Source: Deltaproteobacteria bacterium
GTDB lineage: Bacteria > Desulfobacterota > Syntrophobacteria > BM002
DNA length: 32,028 nt
Reading direction: 5' to 3'
Assembly (NCBI GenBank): GCA_022340745.1
Contig: JAJDNL010000169.1
Location: forward strand, 1 to 32,028
Below are positions 1 through 7,719 of this stretch, piece after piece; position 1 is the stretch's first letter, and the number at the start of each line of letters is the position of its first letter. The notes under the pieces were generated by a model that was not told the origin of the DNA, searched no databases, and was given only the letters and a program-made list of their open reading frames with translations. Both the position numbers and the translations under genes were made by a program.

Positions 1-84
1 CAGGATGATCACCACGACGAGCATTTCAATCAAGGTGAATCCCTCTTGGTTCTTGAGGTTTTGAATCTTAATCTGCCTAAACAT
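1..84 (-). CDS. Type IV pilin-like / pseudopilin, N-terminal part
   Basis: Only the first 28 codons are in the window; the gene runs off the left edge. The peptide has a 15-residue basic leader ending in Gly, followed by FTLIEMLVVVIIL. This is the class III (prepilin peptidase) signal, with cleavage between Gly15 and Phe16, Glu at mature position 5 and a hydrophobic assembly helix. A strong GGAGGT ribosome site lies about 8 bases before the ATG. It follows gspF/pilC and gspE/pilB in the same direction, as major pseudopilin genes of type II secretion (GspG) or pilins (PilA) often do. With the C-terminal half missing, GspG and PilA cannot be told apart. Confidence 0.85.
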   Translation of the reverse strand, partial: MFRQIKIQNLKNQEGFTLIEMLVVVIIL

Positions 85-160
85 CTCTACACCTCCTCTT
101 TTAAAATCCTTCTACCTTCCAGTTATGTATTGGTGAGTTCACTTTTTTATGCAATCTGTA

Positions 161-184
161 TGCCTAACTGCCTAATTGCCTAAT
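161..184. repeat. Octamer array (3 units) overlapping the gspF stop
   Basis: Three tandem octamers (TGCCTAAC, TGCCTAAT, TGCCTAAT) lie in the gap between the pilin gene and gspF. The gspF stop codon (180-182) lies inside the third unit. It resembles the other period-7/8 arrays of this window in size and in its position at a gene 3' end. No opposite-strand partner arm was seen. Confidence 0.6.
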
Positions 185-1334
185 GCACCGCATGCGCCAG
201 CTTGAACAAGGGCAAAATCACCGATGCAACGATAACGCCCACCACCCCGCCCAGTAACATCAAGGCAATGGGCTCAATCAAAGAGGCAATATTCTTGAGC
301 TCCCGATCCACCTCCGTGTCGTAAAACCCGGCAAGGCGAAGCATCACCGTGGGTAGATTCCCCACCTCCTCTCCAGTGGCTACCATTTGCTTCACCGAGT
401 CCAGGATGTAGGGATAGGTGGTGAATGGTTGGGCAAATCTCCCCCCCTTCTCCACGTGATTTATGATTTGAGTTATAAAACGGCTAAAATATCGGTTCCT
501 AATAGTGGCCTGGGTTACCTCCAGGGCTTCCAGTAAAGGAACTTGACTGCTCATCAGATGTCCCAGTGTTCTCAGGAGTTGGCAGGTATAGATCTTGTTG
601 TACAGCCTGGCTACCATCGGTGCGCTCACACAAAACCGATCTATCAGCGCTTGACCGGGTTCACTCTCTTTCCAGAGCTTGAGGGCCACGATGAGCCCTA
701 CAAAGGAGATCAGGTAAAGCCACCAATAACCTCGCAGAGACTTGCTCATGGCCATAAGAAATCTGGTGGTAATGGGCAGGATGCTTTCTTTGCCGGCGAA
801 AAATGTGGTGAATTTGGGGAGGACTCCCACCAGAACAAAGATAACCACCAGGAGCCCAACCAGGCACAGGATAGCAGGGTAGGTCAGAGTGGACCTCAAC
901 TGGGCAATGAGGGCCTGACGTTTTTCCTGCATTTCCGCCAGCCGATCCAGAATCCCCTGCAAGAATCCGCCGGTCTCTCCGGCCTTAATCATACTGATGA
1001 ATACATGATTGAATACCTGAGGGTGACGCCTCATAGCGTCCGAGAGCTGAAGGCCTTCTTCGATATCCTTGCCCATTGCATGGATTACCTCTTTGAAGGC
1101 TGGATTCTTGGTCTGATTTTCTATTGCAGTCAGTGAGCTCGTAAGGGGTGTACCCACCTCCAGCATCAACGATAGCTGGGAAGTGAAGAAGATTATCTCC
1201 TTGGCTTTGATCTTGCGGCCAGACAACTTGAGCATATCCAGGCGCAGTTTGGGGATACGGCTCCCCGCTGCTCCCAAGCGCTTGGCAGCCTGGAGGGGGC
1301 TGCCCCCCTTATGTTGCTCATAACTAATGGCCAT
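180..1334 (-). CDS. gspF: GspF/PilC-family inner membrane platform protein
   Basis: This is the polytopic inner-membrane protein that couples the assembly ATPase to pseudopilin or pilin polymerisation. The 384-residue product contains two T2SSF domains of about 120 residues (roughly 45-170 and 245-370). Each begins with a pattern like FTSQLSLMLEVGTPL or TCQLLRTLGHLMSSQVPLLEAL and ends in hydrophobic helices (near 150-175, 205-225 and 355-380). The GETGG and GEEVGNLP motifs typical of each repeat are visible. I chose the ATG at 1334 because a GAGGTG ribosome site lies 9 bases upstream; the frame could also open at a GTG 12 bases earlier. It lies 71 bp after gspE in the same operon. The N-terminal extension of classical GspF is short here. 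The gspF versus pilC name is not resolved by sequence alone. Confidence 0.9.
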   Translation of the reverse strand: MAISYEQHKGGSPLQAAKRLGAAGSRIPKLRLDMLKLSGRKIKAKEIIFFTSQLSLMLEVGTPLTSSLTAIENQTKNPAFKEVIHAMGKDIEEGLQLSDAMRRHPQVFNHVFISMIKAGETGGFLQGILDRLAEMQEKRQALIAQLRSTLTYPAILCLVGLLVVIFVLVGVLPKFTTFFAGKESILPITTRFLMAMSKSLRGYWWLYLISFVGLIVALKLWKESEPGQALIDRFCVSAPMVARLYNKIYTCQLLRTLGHLMSSQVPLLEALEVTQATIRNRYFSRFITQIINHVEKGGRFAQPFTTYPYILDSVKQMVATGEEVGNLPTVMLRLAGFYDTEVDRELKNIASLIEPIALMLLGGVVGVIVASVILPLFKLAHAVH

Positions 1335-1405
1335 GCGGATCTTCACCTCAGAAAAGCAGCAACTTGATGTGAATCATCCCAGATTCATTGGCTCAAGCTT
1401 GGTCC

Positions 1406-3118
1406 CTAAGCCCTCTGAACAGAGGTTACCCGTTTTACCTCTTCTATAATGGTGATGCGCTCTAACACTTTTTTGTAGCCCAGACTATTGAGCGTCCCCT
1501 GACCGTTTTTCCTGAGGTATTCTTGGAGCGTATCGATGGTCGGATTGGTCAGAATGAGAGATTGCAGCCCTGGGTCCATTTCAAAGAGTTCATAAATACC
1601 GGTGCGGCCCTTGAAACCAGAATCGTAGCAATCAGAACACCCTTTTCCTCTTGATAATCGTATCTGTTTGTCCCCATCGCAGCCCAGTTCCTGCAACACT
1701 TCCTTTGGGGGAAAATAGTCGGTTTTACATTCAGGGCAAATTGTCCGTACCAGTCTCTGAGCCAAGGATGCCAGAAGCGAGGAAGAGATAAGATAGGGCT
1801 CGATACCCATCTCGAGAAGACGTGTGATGGCGCTGGGACTGTCGTTGGTGTGAAGTGTTGACAGGACCAGGTGCCCTGTAAGTGAGGCTTGAATGGCAAT
1901 TTCAGCAGTTTCGCGGTCTCGAATCTCCCCCACCATGATAATGTCGGGGTCCTGCCTGAGCGCATGTTTCAAGAACTTGGCGAAAGAGAGGCCGATGGAG
2001 GGCTTTACCTGGTTCTGGTTAATTCTATCGAGCTGATACTCCACCGGGTCTTCAATGGTTACGAGATTCTTGTCAGGCGCGTTGAGCAAGGTCATAGCTG
2101 AATACAAAGTGGTGGTCTTGCCGCTTCCTGTGGGGCCGCAGACTACAATGAGCCCGTGAGGTTTTTTCAACAGAGATTTGAATAGCTCCAGAACCTCTGG
2201 GTCAAAGCCCAGCAAGTTGATATCCAGCATGGCCTTGCTCTTGTCCAGGATTCGCAGGACCACTTTTTCACCGTGAATACCTGGCATGGAAGAAAAACGG
2301 AGGTCAACTTTACGACCTTCCACCTGAACCTGAATACGGCCATCTTGGGGTATACGCCGTTCTGCGATGTCCAGATTGGCCATAACTTTCAAGCGGGAGA
2401 CCACCGCCGGGTGCATCTCGAGCTTGGGAGACATGAGTTCATACAGGACACCATCAATTCGGAGGCGAACCTGAAACTTGCCCGCTTGTGGCTCTATATG
2501 GATGTCACTGGCCCCATCTCTAATGGCCCGCAACAAGACCATATTGGTCCAGTTAACCACCGGACTTTCCTCAGCCATCTCAGCAATTTCGCTGATCTCC
2601 CTTTCAAAAGCGGTACTGACCACCTCAATCTCAGATTCGTCCATCCGGGCCAACACATCGTCGATACTCACTTCTTTCTGGTAGCACTCGTGGATGGCAT
2701 CAAGGATATCGTCCGAGCGGCAAAGGACAGGCTGCACTTCGAGGCCGGTAATTTTGGACACTTCGTCGAACACAAAGAAAGCGTGGGGATCAGCCGTGGC
2801 CAGGGTAAGCACACTGTTGACTCGAAACATGGGGATAACTTGAAAATGTAAAGCCGTCTCTTTGGGCAGGACGTGGACAATCCTGGGGTCAATCATACCC
2901 TTGCGAAGCCAGATGTGGGGGATACCGAGTTGTTCCCCGATGATAGTGGTCAATTCCTCTGGGCTAAGAATCTCCTCCTCGAGCAAGAGTTGTCCGAGGG
3001 GTTTGGCACTCTCTTTTTGAGAGCGGAGGAACTCGGTTAGTTGGTCGGCTGTAATGAAACCTTTGCCCACCAAAATTTCACCGATTTTTTTCCTTCTATG
3101 GACCAAAGGGCTTTTCAT
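1406..3118 (-). CDS. gspE: GspE/PilB-family assembly ATPase with MshEN domain
   Basis: This is the cytoplasmic hexameric ATPase that powers type II secretion or type IV pilus extension. It is 570 residues, as usual for the family. Residues 11-63 match the MshEN layout: two 24-residue motifs of the form (K/R)(L/I)GxxL...Q (11-34 and 40-63) separated by 5 residues. This fold binds c-di-GMP in MshE. Next come Walker A GPTGSGKT (328-335), an Asp box (about 355-362), Walker B IIMVGEIRD (393-401), a His box TGHLVLSTLHTND (414-426) and a zinc module with C461-x2-C464 and C494-x2-C497. Its ATG overlaps the stop of the STAS gene as ATGA, implying translational coupling. In motif II the first Arg and the Gly are replaced (P40, E49), so binding there may be weaker. 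Whether it serves a pilus or a secretion system is unresolved. Confidence 0.93.
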   Translation of the reverse strand: MKSPLVHRRKKIGEILVGKGFITADQLTEFLRSQKESAKPLGQLLLEEEILSPEELTTIIGEQLGIPHIWLRKGMIDPRIVHVLPKETALHFQVIPMFRVNSVLTLATADPHAFFVFDEVSKITGLEVQPVLCRSDDILDAIHECYQKEVSIDDVLARMDESEIEVVSTAFEREISEIAEMAEESPVVNWTNMVLLRAIRDGASDIHIEPQAGKFQVRLRIDGVLYELMSPKLEMHPAVVSRLKVMANLDIAERRIPQDGRIQVQVEGRKVDLRFSSMPGIHGEKVVLRILDKSKAMLDINLLGFDPEVLELFKSLLKKPHGLIVVCGPTGSGKTTTLYSAMTLLNAPDKNLVTIEDPVEYQLDRINQNQVKPSIGLSFAKFLKHALRQDPDIIMVGEIRDRETAEIAIQASLTGHLVLSTLHTNDSPSAITRLLEMGIEPYLISSSLLASLAQRLVRTICPECKTDYFPPKEVLQELGCDGDKQIRLSRGKGCSDCYDSGFKGRTGIYELFEMDPGLQSLILTNPTIDTLQEYLRKNGQGTLNSLGYKKVLERITIIEEVKRVTSVQRA

Positions 3119-3459
3119 CGTTCACTTCTGATTGCTTCGTGGATATCTTCGTAAACATGCAAATGTATGAGTCGAGTTGCGACAAATATGTCGCGACAGA
3201 CATCGTTCAAGGTGATTATTTTCAATACGCTGCCGCGATTTCTGAGCTCGTCATGCATGCGTACTAATAGTTCAAGAGCTTCACTGTCCATGAAGGTTAC
3301 ATCCTTGCAGTCCAAAATAATATCTGCCCTCTGGTCATTGAGGCACTCATCAAAGGTGGTTTCGAGTTCTGCACAGGTTTCATAGGTCAATGACTCTTTG
3401 GGCGCAAGAACCGTCCTGGTGCCTACTTTTGCTACAGAAACTGTGGATGATGGTATCAT
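3115..3459 (-). CDS. STAS-domain protein (anti-sigma-factor-antagonist type)
   Basis: This is a small single-domain STAS protein of 114 residues, of the family that includes SpoIIAA and switches partner proteins by Ser phosphorylation. The sequence shows TRTVLAPKESLTYETCAELETTF, then a strand IILDCKDVTFMDSEALELL. In SpoIIAA the phosphorylated Ser is the second one of the DSS motif; here it is Glu (DSE), so the usual site is missing or mimicked. I took the ATG at 3459 because it is 4 bp after the HD-GYP stop; a longer open frame upstream only overlaps that gene. The stop overlaps the gspE start (ATGA). The setting suggests a partner-switch input to the assembly ATPase or the phosphodiesterase. 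No kinase or phosphatase partner is encoded beside it. Confidence 0.8.
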   Translation of the reverse strand: MIPSSTVSVAKVGTRTVLAPKESLTYETCAELETTFDECLNDQRADIILDCKDVTFMDSEALELLVRMHDELRNRGSVLKIITLNDVCRDIFVATRLIHLHVYEDIHEAIRSER

Positions 3460-3463
3460 GCTG

Positions 3464-4990
3464 TCAACTTTGCTCTTCGACGCTGCATCCCTGCTCAGGC
3501 GCAAGGTCTCTGGTAAATACCTCTTTGAACACTTCAACCAAATCGGGATCCAACTGGGTTCCAGCCGCTTTTTCCATCTCTTCGAGGGCCTCTTCCGGAG
3601 TTTTTGACGGGCGATAAGCCCGGTTAGAAGTGATGGCATCAAAGGTGTCGGCAACAGCAATGATTCGGGCCTCCAGCGGAATTGTTTTGCCCTTCAAACC
3701 CTGGGGGTACCCTTTGCCATCGTAGCGCTCATGGTGGTGCAGCATGCCAGGAAGTGAACTTGCCAATTGCTCCAGGGGTTCCAAGATGGTATGGCCCTTC
3801 ATGGGATGATTCTTAATGATTTGATATTCCTCTTCTTCCAACCGCCAGGGTTTATTCAAAATGGATTCGGGAATGCCAATTTTCCCACTGTCGTGCAGAA
3901 TAGATGACCACTGGAGTATTTTTTTCCGCTCTTCGTCCAAACCAAGTCTTTCTGCCATAAGGAGGGAATATCGACAAACTCGTTCAGAATGCCCACGGGT
4001 ATAATCGTCCTTAGCCTCGATGGCGAAGACCAGTGATTTCACCATGTTGATGACGAAACGTTCCAGGTCACGGTAAAGATCTGAATTGGTAATAACCACG
4101 GCTATTTGCTCGGCCATCGAATCTAACAGCCTTAGTTCGCTTCGACGGAAAATTTCCTCGAAATTAAATGAGACCAGCCCCATCCAACCATAGAAGTTTC
4201 CGTTATGTTTCATCTTTACCGCCAGGAAACGATAGGGAACCGGAGCAAGGTCAGTGAATCCTGGGGTGGTACTCGAGTCGTTAACGATAAAGTAGTCTTC
4301 TTTCAGTGAAGGTGAGTTCAACGGGATGGAGTCTAGGAGAACGTCGATGAAGTCATCGTAGTCACCGATCTTCTCAGGGATTTTCTGAGTGCAGACCAGG
4401 GCGTTATACTCTGGCCGCTCCGGCAGTTTGGCAAAAGCCATGTCGGTGCGCATTGTATCCAAAAGCTCTTCAACGAGCTCTTGTAGCATGGTACCCGAAA
4501 ACGTTATACTTTTAACTCGACTGGCAATCTTGGAGTAAAAACAGAGCTGTTCAAAGTTGTCGGTCAGCTCTTCTGCCATCTGTTCCATTTCTTGTTGGCT
4601 GGTCAGCCTGTCTTCCACGAATTCCGCCACCTGGGTAAGAAATCTTTCCATCTCTTCAGTCCGACCCGGTTGCGGTGCTGTGGCGGTATCGGGCAGAGGC
4701 TTTTGCAAAGAGTTGGAACCAAAGGCAATGAGGGAGCCGGCTACTGCCTGTCCATTTCTAAGCGGCACCCCAAACAGCCCTTCTCCGGACTCAAGTGGAA
4801 TATGCTGGAATGCGGCCCTGCTTATAATCTGCACTGAAAAGTCCTGGAGTTCCTCAAGGGCTGGCTCAGCAGGCTCATCAGGTCCTGAGGAAAACACCAA
4901 TCCCTCATCAGCATCCCAAATCTGGAAATGCAAGTGGCTGACGTTCGACAGGCTCGAGAGAAACTCCTTGGATTGGCCTAAATCTATCAT
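3464..4990 (-). CDS. HD-GYP c-di-GMP phosphodiesterase with GAF-like sensor region
   Basis: HD-GYP proteins hydrolyse cyclic di-GMP. The 508-residue product has no obvious membrane segment. Residues about 165-300 look like a GAF-type sensory domain and end with SMAEQIAVVITNSDLYRDLE. The C-terminal HD-GYP domain (about 310-480) shows HSERVCRYS near 334, ILHDSGKIGIPE with the H366-D367 dyad, a conserved NHP (394-396), HHERYDGKGYP with GYP at 427-429, and DTFDAITSNRAYR. All catalytic signature positions are present, so an active enzyme is expected. Only 2 bp separate its start from the response-regulator stop, and 4 bp separate its stop from the STAS start. Its neighbours imply that it sets the c-di-GMP level seen by the MshEN domain of GspE. 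The first 140 residues are of unknown fold. Confidence 0.92.
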   Translation of the reverse strand: MIDLGQSKEFLSSLSNVSHLHFQIWDADEGLVFSSGPDEPAEPALEELQDFSVQIISRAAFQHIPLESGEGLFGVPLRNGQAVAGSLIAFGSNSLQKPLPDTATAPQPGRTEEMERFLTQVAEFVEDRLTSQQEMEQMAEELTDNFEQLCFYSKIASRVKSITFSGTMLQELVEELLDTMRTDMAFAKLPERPEYNALVCTQKIPEKIGDYDDFIDVLLDSIPLNSPSLKEDYFIVNDSSTTPGFTDLAPVPYRFLAVKMKHNGNFYGWMGLVSFNFEEIFRRSELRLLDSMAEQIAVVITNSDLYRDLERFVINMVKSLVFAIEAKDDYTRGHSERVCRYSLLMAERLGLDEERKKILQWSSILHDSGKIGIPESILNKPWRLEEEEYQIIKNHPMKGHTILEPLEQLASSLPGMLHHHERYDGKGYPQGLKGKTIPLEARIIAVADTFDAITSNRAYRPSKTPEEALEEMEKAAGTQLDPDLVEVFKEVFTRDLAPEQGCSVEEQS

Positions 4991-4992
4991 TG

Positions 4993-5370
4993 TTATTGGT
5001 TCCCAAAATACTGGTCAACGCATTTCAAAATTGTCTGGAGGCTGAAAGGCTTTTCCACAAACACGGTGTCTGTCAGGTGTCCTATCCAGTCCTTCTCGGT
5101 TGGAGATATGCGACATGTCATGACAATGGTCAAAAACGGTCTTTCCTCTTTCAGTTCGTTTGCTCGTTCACACAGAGCCTTGCCATCGAGCTTGGGCATC
5201 ATGATGTCGGTGATAACAACATCTGGTTGCTCGCTCTTGATGAGATCAAGCCCCTCCTCACCATTGGTGGCGGTGATGACCTGGTAGCCCTGGTTCTTGA
5301 ATTTGAGTTCGATCACTCGCCTGATGTGGGCTTCATCGTCTATGACCAGAACCCGTTTATTGTTTTCCAA
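4993..5370 (-). CDS. Stand-alone response regulator receiver (CheY-like)
   Basis: This is a 125-residue receiver domain with no output domain. It has the acidic pair in VLVIDDEAH, the phospho-acceptor Asp in VVITDIMMPKLDG, a Thr switch residue in IVMTCRIS and the conserved Lys in VEKPFS. Its start overlaps the end of the histidine kinase gene by 14 bp, and its stop is 2 bp from the HD-GYP start. Cognate pairing with that kinase is therefore likely. With no DNA-binding domain it probably signals by protein contact, for example to the HD-GYP protein. It cannot be the sigma-54 activator for the promoters described elsewhere in the window, because it lacks an AAA+ domain. Confidence 0.93.
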   Translation of the reverse strand: MENNKRVLVIDDEAHIRRVIELKFKNQGYQVITATNGEEGLDLIKSEQPDVVITDIMMPKLDGKALCERANELKEERPFLTIVMTCRISPTEKDWIGHLTDTVFVEKPFSLQTILKCVDQYFGNQ

Positions 5371-7186
5371 GGTAATATTCCTCCTTCGGTAGCCTGATCT
5401 TGAAGTAACTTCCCTCGTCAGGCTTACTGTTTACCTCAATCTCTCCACCGTGGAGGCGAACGATCTCCGAAGTTAATGCAAGCCCCAGGCCACTTCCGGT
5501 CTGTTCGGTAACACGAGGATCCGTGGAGCGATAGAACTTGTCAAAAACATGGGGGAGATCTTCCTTGGAAATGCCATAGCCATCATCGGTGACTTCAAAG
5601 ATTATGAAGTCCTCCTGTTCGGTGAGCATGAACTGAATGTGCCCGTTTTCAGGAGTATATTTCACTGCATTGCCAAGGATGTTGATGATTGCCACCTTCA
5701 GGAGTTCTTTATCGGCGAACAGAGATGGAAAACTGTCAGGCAGGTTCCGTTCAATAGTAATTTTTTTCTTTTGGGCGGCCCCCTCAACGGTGGTCAGACA
5801 ATCGTCAAAAAGCCAATCACTTTTGACGAGTCCTTTGTGGAGGGTTAGGCTGCCCATTTCAATCTTGGAGATGTTGAGCAGGTTCTTAACGAGACTCGTC
5901 AAGCGATTGGTCTCCTCGTTGATGGTATTATAGAATTCCTTTTGCATCTCAATGTTGTCTATTTCATCATCCATCAACATCTCATTGTATGAATTAATAG
6001 TCGTCAAGGGCGTAAGTAATTCGTGCGTGATACGAGTGATAAATTCATGCTTGGCATTTTCGGCTGCTTTCTCACTGGTTATGTTCTTAAACGATATGAC
6101 ATTGCCAATGACATCTTCCTCTCTCCCACTCAAATAGGAAAAAGAGACGAGAAAAGACTCTCCAGAGGCAAGTTCAGGAAAGGTGGTTTCAATATAACTG
6201 GCGCCACTATTTTGCTTCAGTGCCTCCTGCTGTGAGAGAAATGCTGTGATTTGATCGTGAGCGAGAACATCGCTTAAGGGATGATCGATCACCTCATCCC
6301 GTTTCTTGTCGAGCAGGTTCAGCATGTAGGAGTTGATGTGAGTTATATTATCTTGAATGTCAGTCACAATTATCCCGTAATTTATGGAATCGAGGATGTT
6401 GAAGACGTTGTGTTTCTCAAATGAAGTGACACCATATTTGGTTGTCAAATCGATGTTTTCAGCCTGGATTTTTTCGTATCTGTCTTTGAGTTGAAACACC
6501 GATTGCTCGAGGCCTTTTATGATCTCGCCAACGCCGCCATTCTTGAAAGAACCGGAAGAGACAGGCACTGAGTCTATGCAGATGTTCCTGAAATTTTGGT
6601 TGACTTCATGGAGAGGGCGAAGTGCCAGGGTGACTCCGTAATAGACCAAGATCGCCATAGAAAATGCGAAAAAGGCCATTATGGCCATAAGCTTAATACG
6701 CCCGAGAGAAAACATTGATATGGGCGGGAGATCGAAGCCCATTCTCACCGTGCCACTTCTCTGTCCACCTTCAAAAATCGGTTTGGCAAATTCACTTATA
6801 GTATGGTCCGTTCCCTCCATCTGATAGGTCTGTCGTATTAACCCATTTACATACAGGGATCTTTGTTCCACCTCAGTGGGGATTTTGGCCACAACATCAC
6901 GGTGTGCCAGGGAGAGAAGGGGGCTTCCGGTTGGATCCTGCACGATGCAATAGATCAGGCCATCTGAAGTAACGTATTCGGCCAGTGTCTTGACGATGTA
7001 CTCACGCTTGCTGCCGTAAAAGTCTTCCATCGGATGAAGCGCAACCAGACTGACGAGATAGTTACCTTTTTGCTGAAGGTCTAGAGTTCTACTCCTCTGT
7101 TCCTGCTGTTGTAGGGTCTGGGCAAAGATACCGATGCCGATCACGAAGATGACAAGTGTTGCAATGGTGATCCGTTGAACTTTCAT
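5357..7186 (-). CDS. Membrane-bound sensor histidine kinase
   Basis: This is a 609-residue sensor kinase. A first membrane helix lies near residues 6-23, a periplasmic sensing region at about 24-163 and a second helix at about 165-187. A juxtamembrane, HAMP-like stretch follows, then a PAS-like domain (about 262-370; ILDSINYGIIVTDIQDN). The HisKA H-box is HEFITRITHELLTPLTTINS, with the phospho-acceptor at about H388. The HATPase region has the N box (NILGNAVKYTPENG), G1 (DDGYGIS), the F box (DKFYRS) and G2 (GSGLGLALT). The usual Arg of the H-box HELRTP motif is Leu. Its 3' end overlaps the response-regulator gene. AAGGGAAA upstream of the ATG is a usable ribosome site. It is probably the first gene of the operon reaching to the pilin. 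Confidence 0.95.
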   Translation of the reverse strand: MKVQRITIATLVIFVIGIGIFAQTLQQQEQRSRTLDLQQKGNYLVSLVALHPMEDFYGSKREYIVKTLAEYVTSDGLIYCIVQDPTGSPLLSLAHRDVVAKIPTEVEQRSLYVNGLIRQTYQMEGTDHTISEFAKPIFEGGQRSGTVRMGFDLPPISMFSLGRIKLMAIMAFFAFSMAILVYYGVTLALRPLHEVNQNFRNICIDSVPVSSGSFKNGGVGEIIKGLEQSVFQLKDRYEKIQAENIDLTTKYGVTSFEKHNVFNILDSINYGIIVTDIQDNITHINSYMLNLLDKKRDEVIDHPLSDVLAHDQITAFLSQQEALKQNSGASYIETTFPELASGESFLVSFSYLSGREEDVIGNVISFKNITSEKAAENAKHEFITRITHELLTPLTTINSYNEMLMDDEIDNIEMQKEFYNTINEETNRLTSLVKNLLNISKIEMGSLTLHKGLVKSDWLFDDCLTTVEGAAQKKKITIERNLPDSFPSLFADKELLKVAIINILGNAVKYTPENGHIQFMLTEQEDFIIFEVTDDGYGISKEDLPHVFDKFYRSTDPRVTEQTGSGLGLALTSEIVRLHGGEIEVNSKPDEGSYFKIRLPKEEYYLGKQ

Positions 7187-7719
7187 GCTATTTCCCTTTT
7201 CTCAATAATGAGTGTTATGGCCACGATATAAAGAAACTTGTTTGGTCTCTCATGAGCATCGTCTCGAAAAACCGGATACTGAGAACAGAATTGGAGACAA
7301 CATGTCATGGATCGACACATTCCGACCCTTACGTATCCAATTCTCCTCCCCAATAAATGAGATGGCAGTATGCATTTATTTCTGCTTGATTCATGCAAGA
7401 TCTATGCTCAACTGCTTCCCGGAACAAAAAATATGCGACGTACCGAAAGGTTTAAAATTATTAGAAGAAAAGGTATCTGGGAATACCCTCCGCCTCGTCT
7501 TTCTGTATCCTCCAGTGGAACGCGCTCTAGGGTCAGGGATACTTATTTTTGGAAGGCATTGTGTGCACTGGAGTCACTCAATATGTTCAAAAGAGTATTC
7601 ACAAAATGTGCCCTCTCCTCCAGGGGAGGAGAGGGCTTCGGCATACCTTATGCCGAATGATTGGGGTGAGGGGGGGGATGAACAGCCCTTTATCTGGGCG
7701 GTTACACTTTTTCGAAAGA
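7187..7719. other. Intergenic region between the kinase and the PPC-protein gene
   Basis: About 530 bp with no convincing gene. It holds two back-to-back hairpins (7610-7657, listed separately). A 71-codon frame overlaps the kinase start but has no supporting features. Any promoter for the kinase operon should lie here, but I could not identify a good -35/-10 or -24/-12 pair. Confidence 0.5.
7610..7657. terminator. Two adjacent perfect hairpins (possible terminator of the PPC-protein gene)
   Basis: The first hairpin has a 12-bp perfect stem (GCCCTCTCCTCC pairing with GGAGGAGAGGGC) and a 3-base loop. The second follows directly, with a 9-bp perfect stem (TTCGGCATA with TATGCCGAA) and a 3-base loop. 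They lie 63 bp beyond the stop of the PPC-domain gene. On the minus strand the 12-bp hairpin is followed by ACATTTTG, only a weak U tract, so intrinsic termination is plausible but not certain. An intergenic repeat is an alternative. Confidence 0.5.

Noticed and set aside
4993-5370. Response regulator as the activator of the sigma-54 promoters
   Set aside because: It is a lone receiver of 125 residues without AAA+ or DNA-binding domain.
7183-7398. 71-codon frame on the minus strand whose stop overlaps the kinase ATG as ATGA
   Set aside because: No ribosome site, no recognisable domain, Cys/Arg-rich composition unlike its neighbours; the overlap is probably chance.
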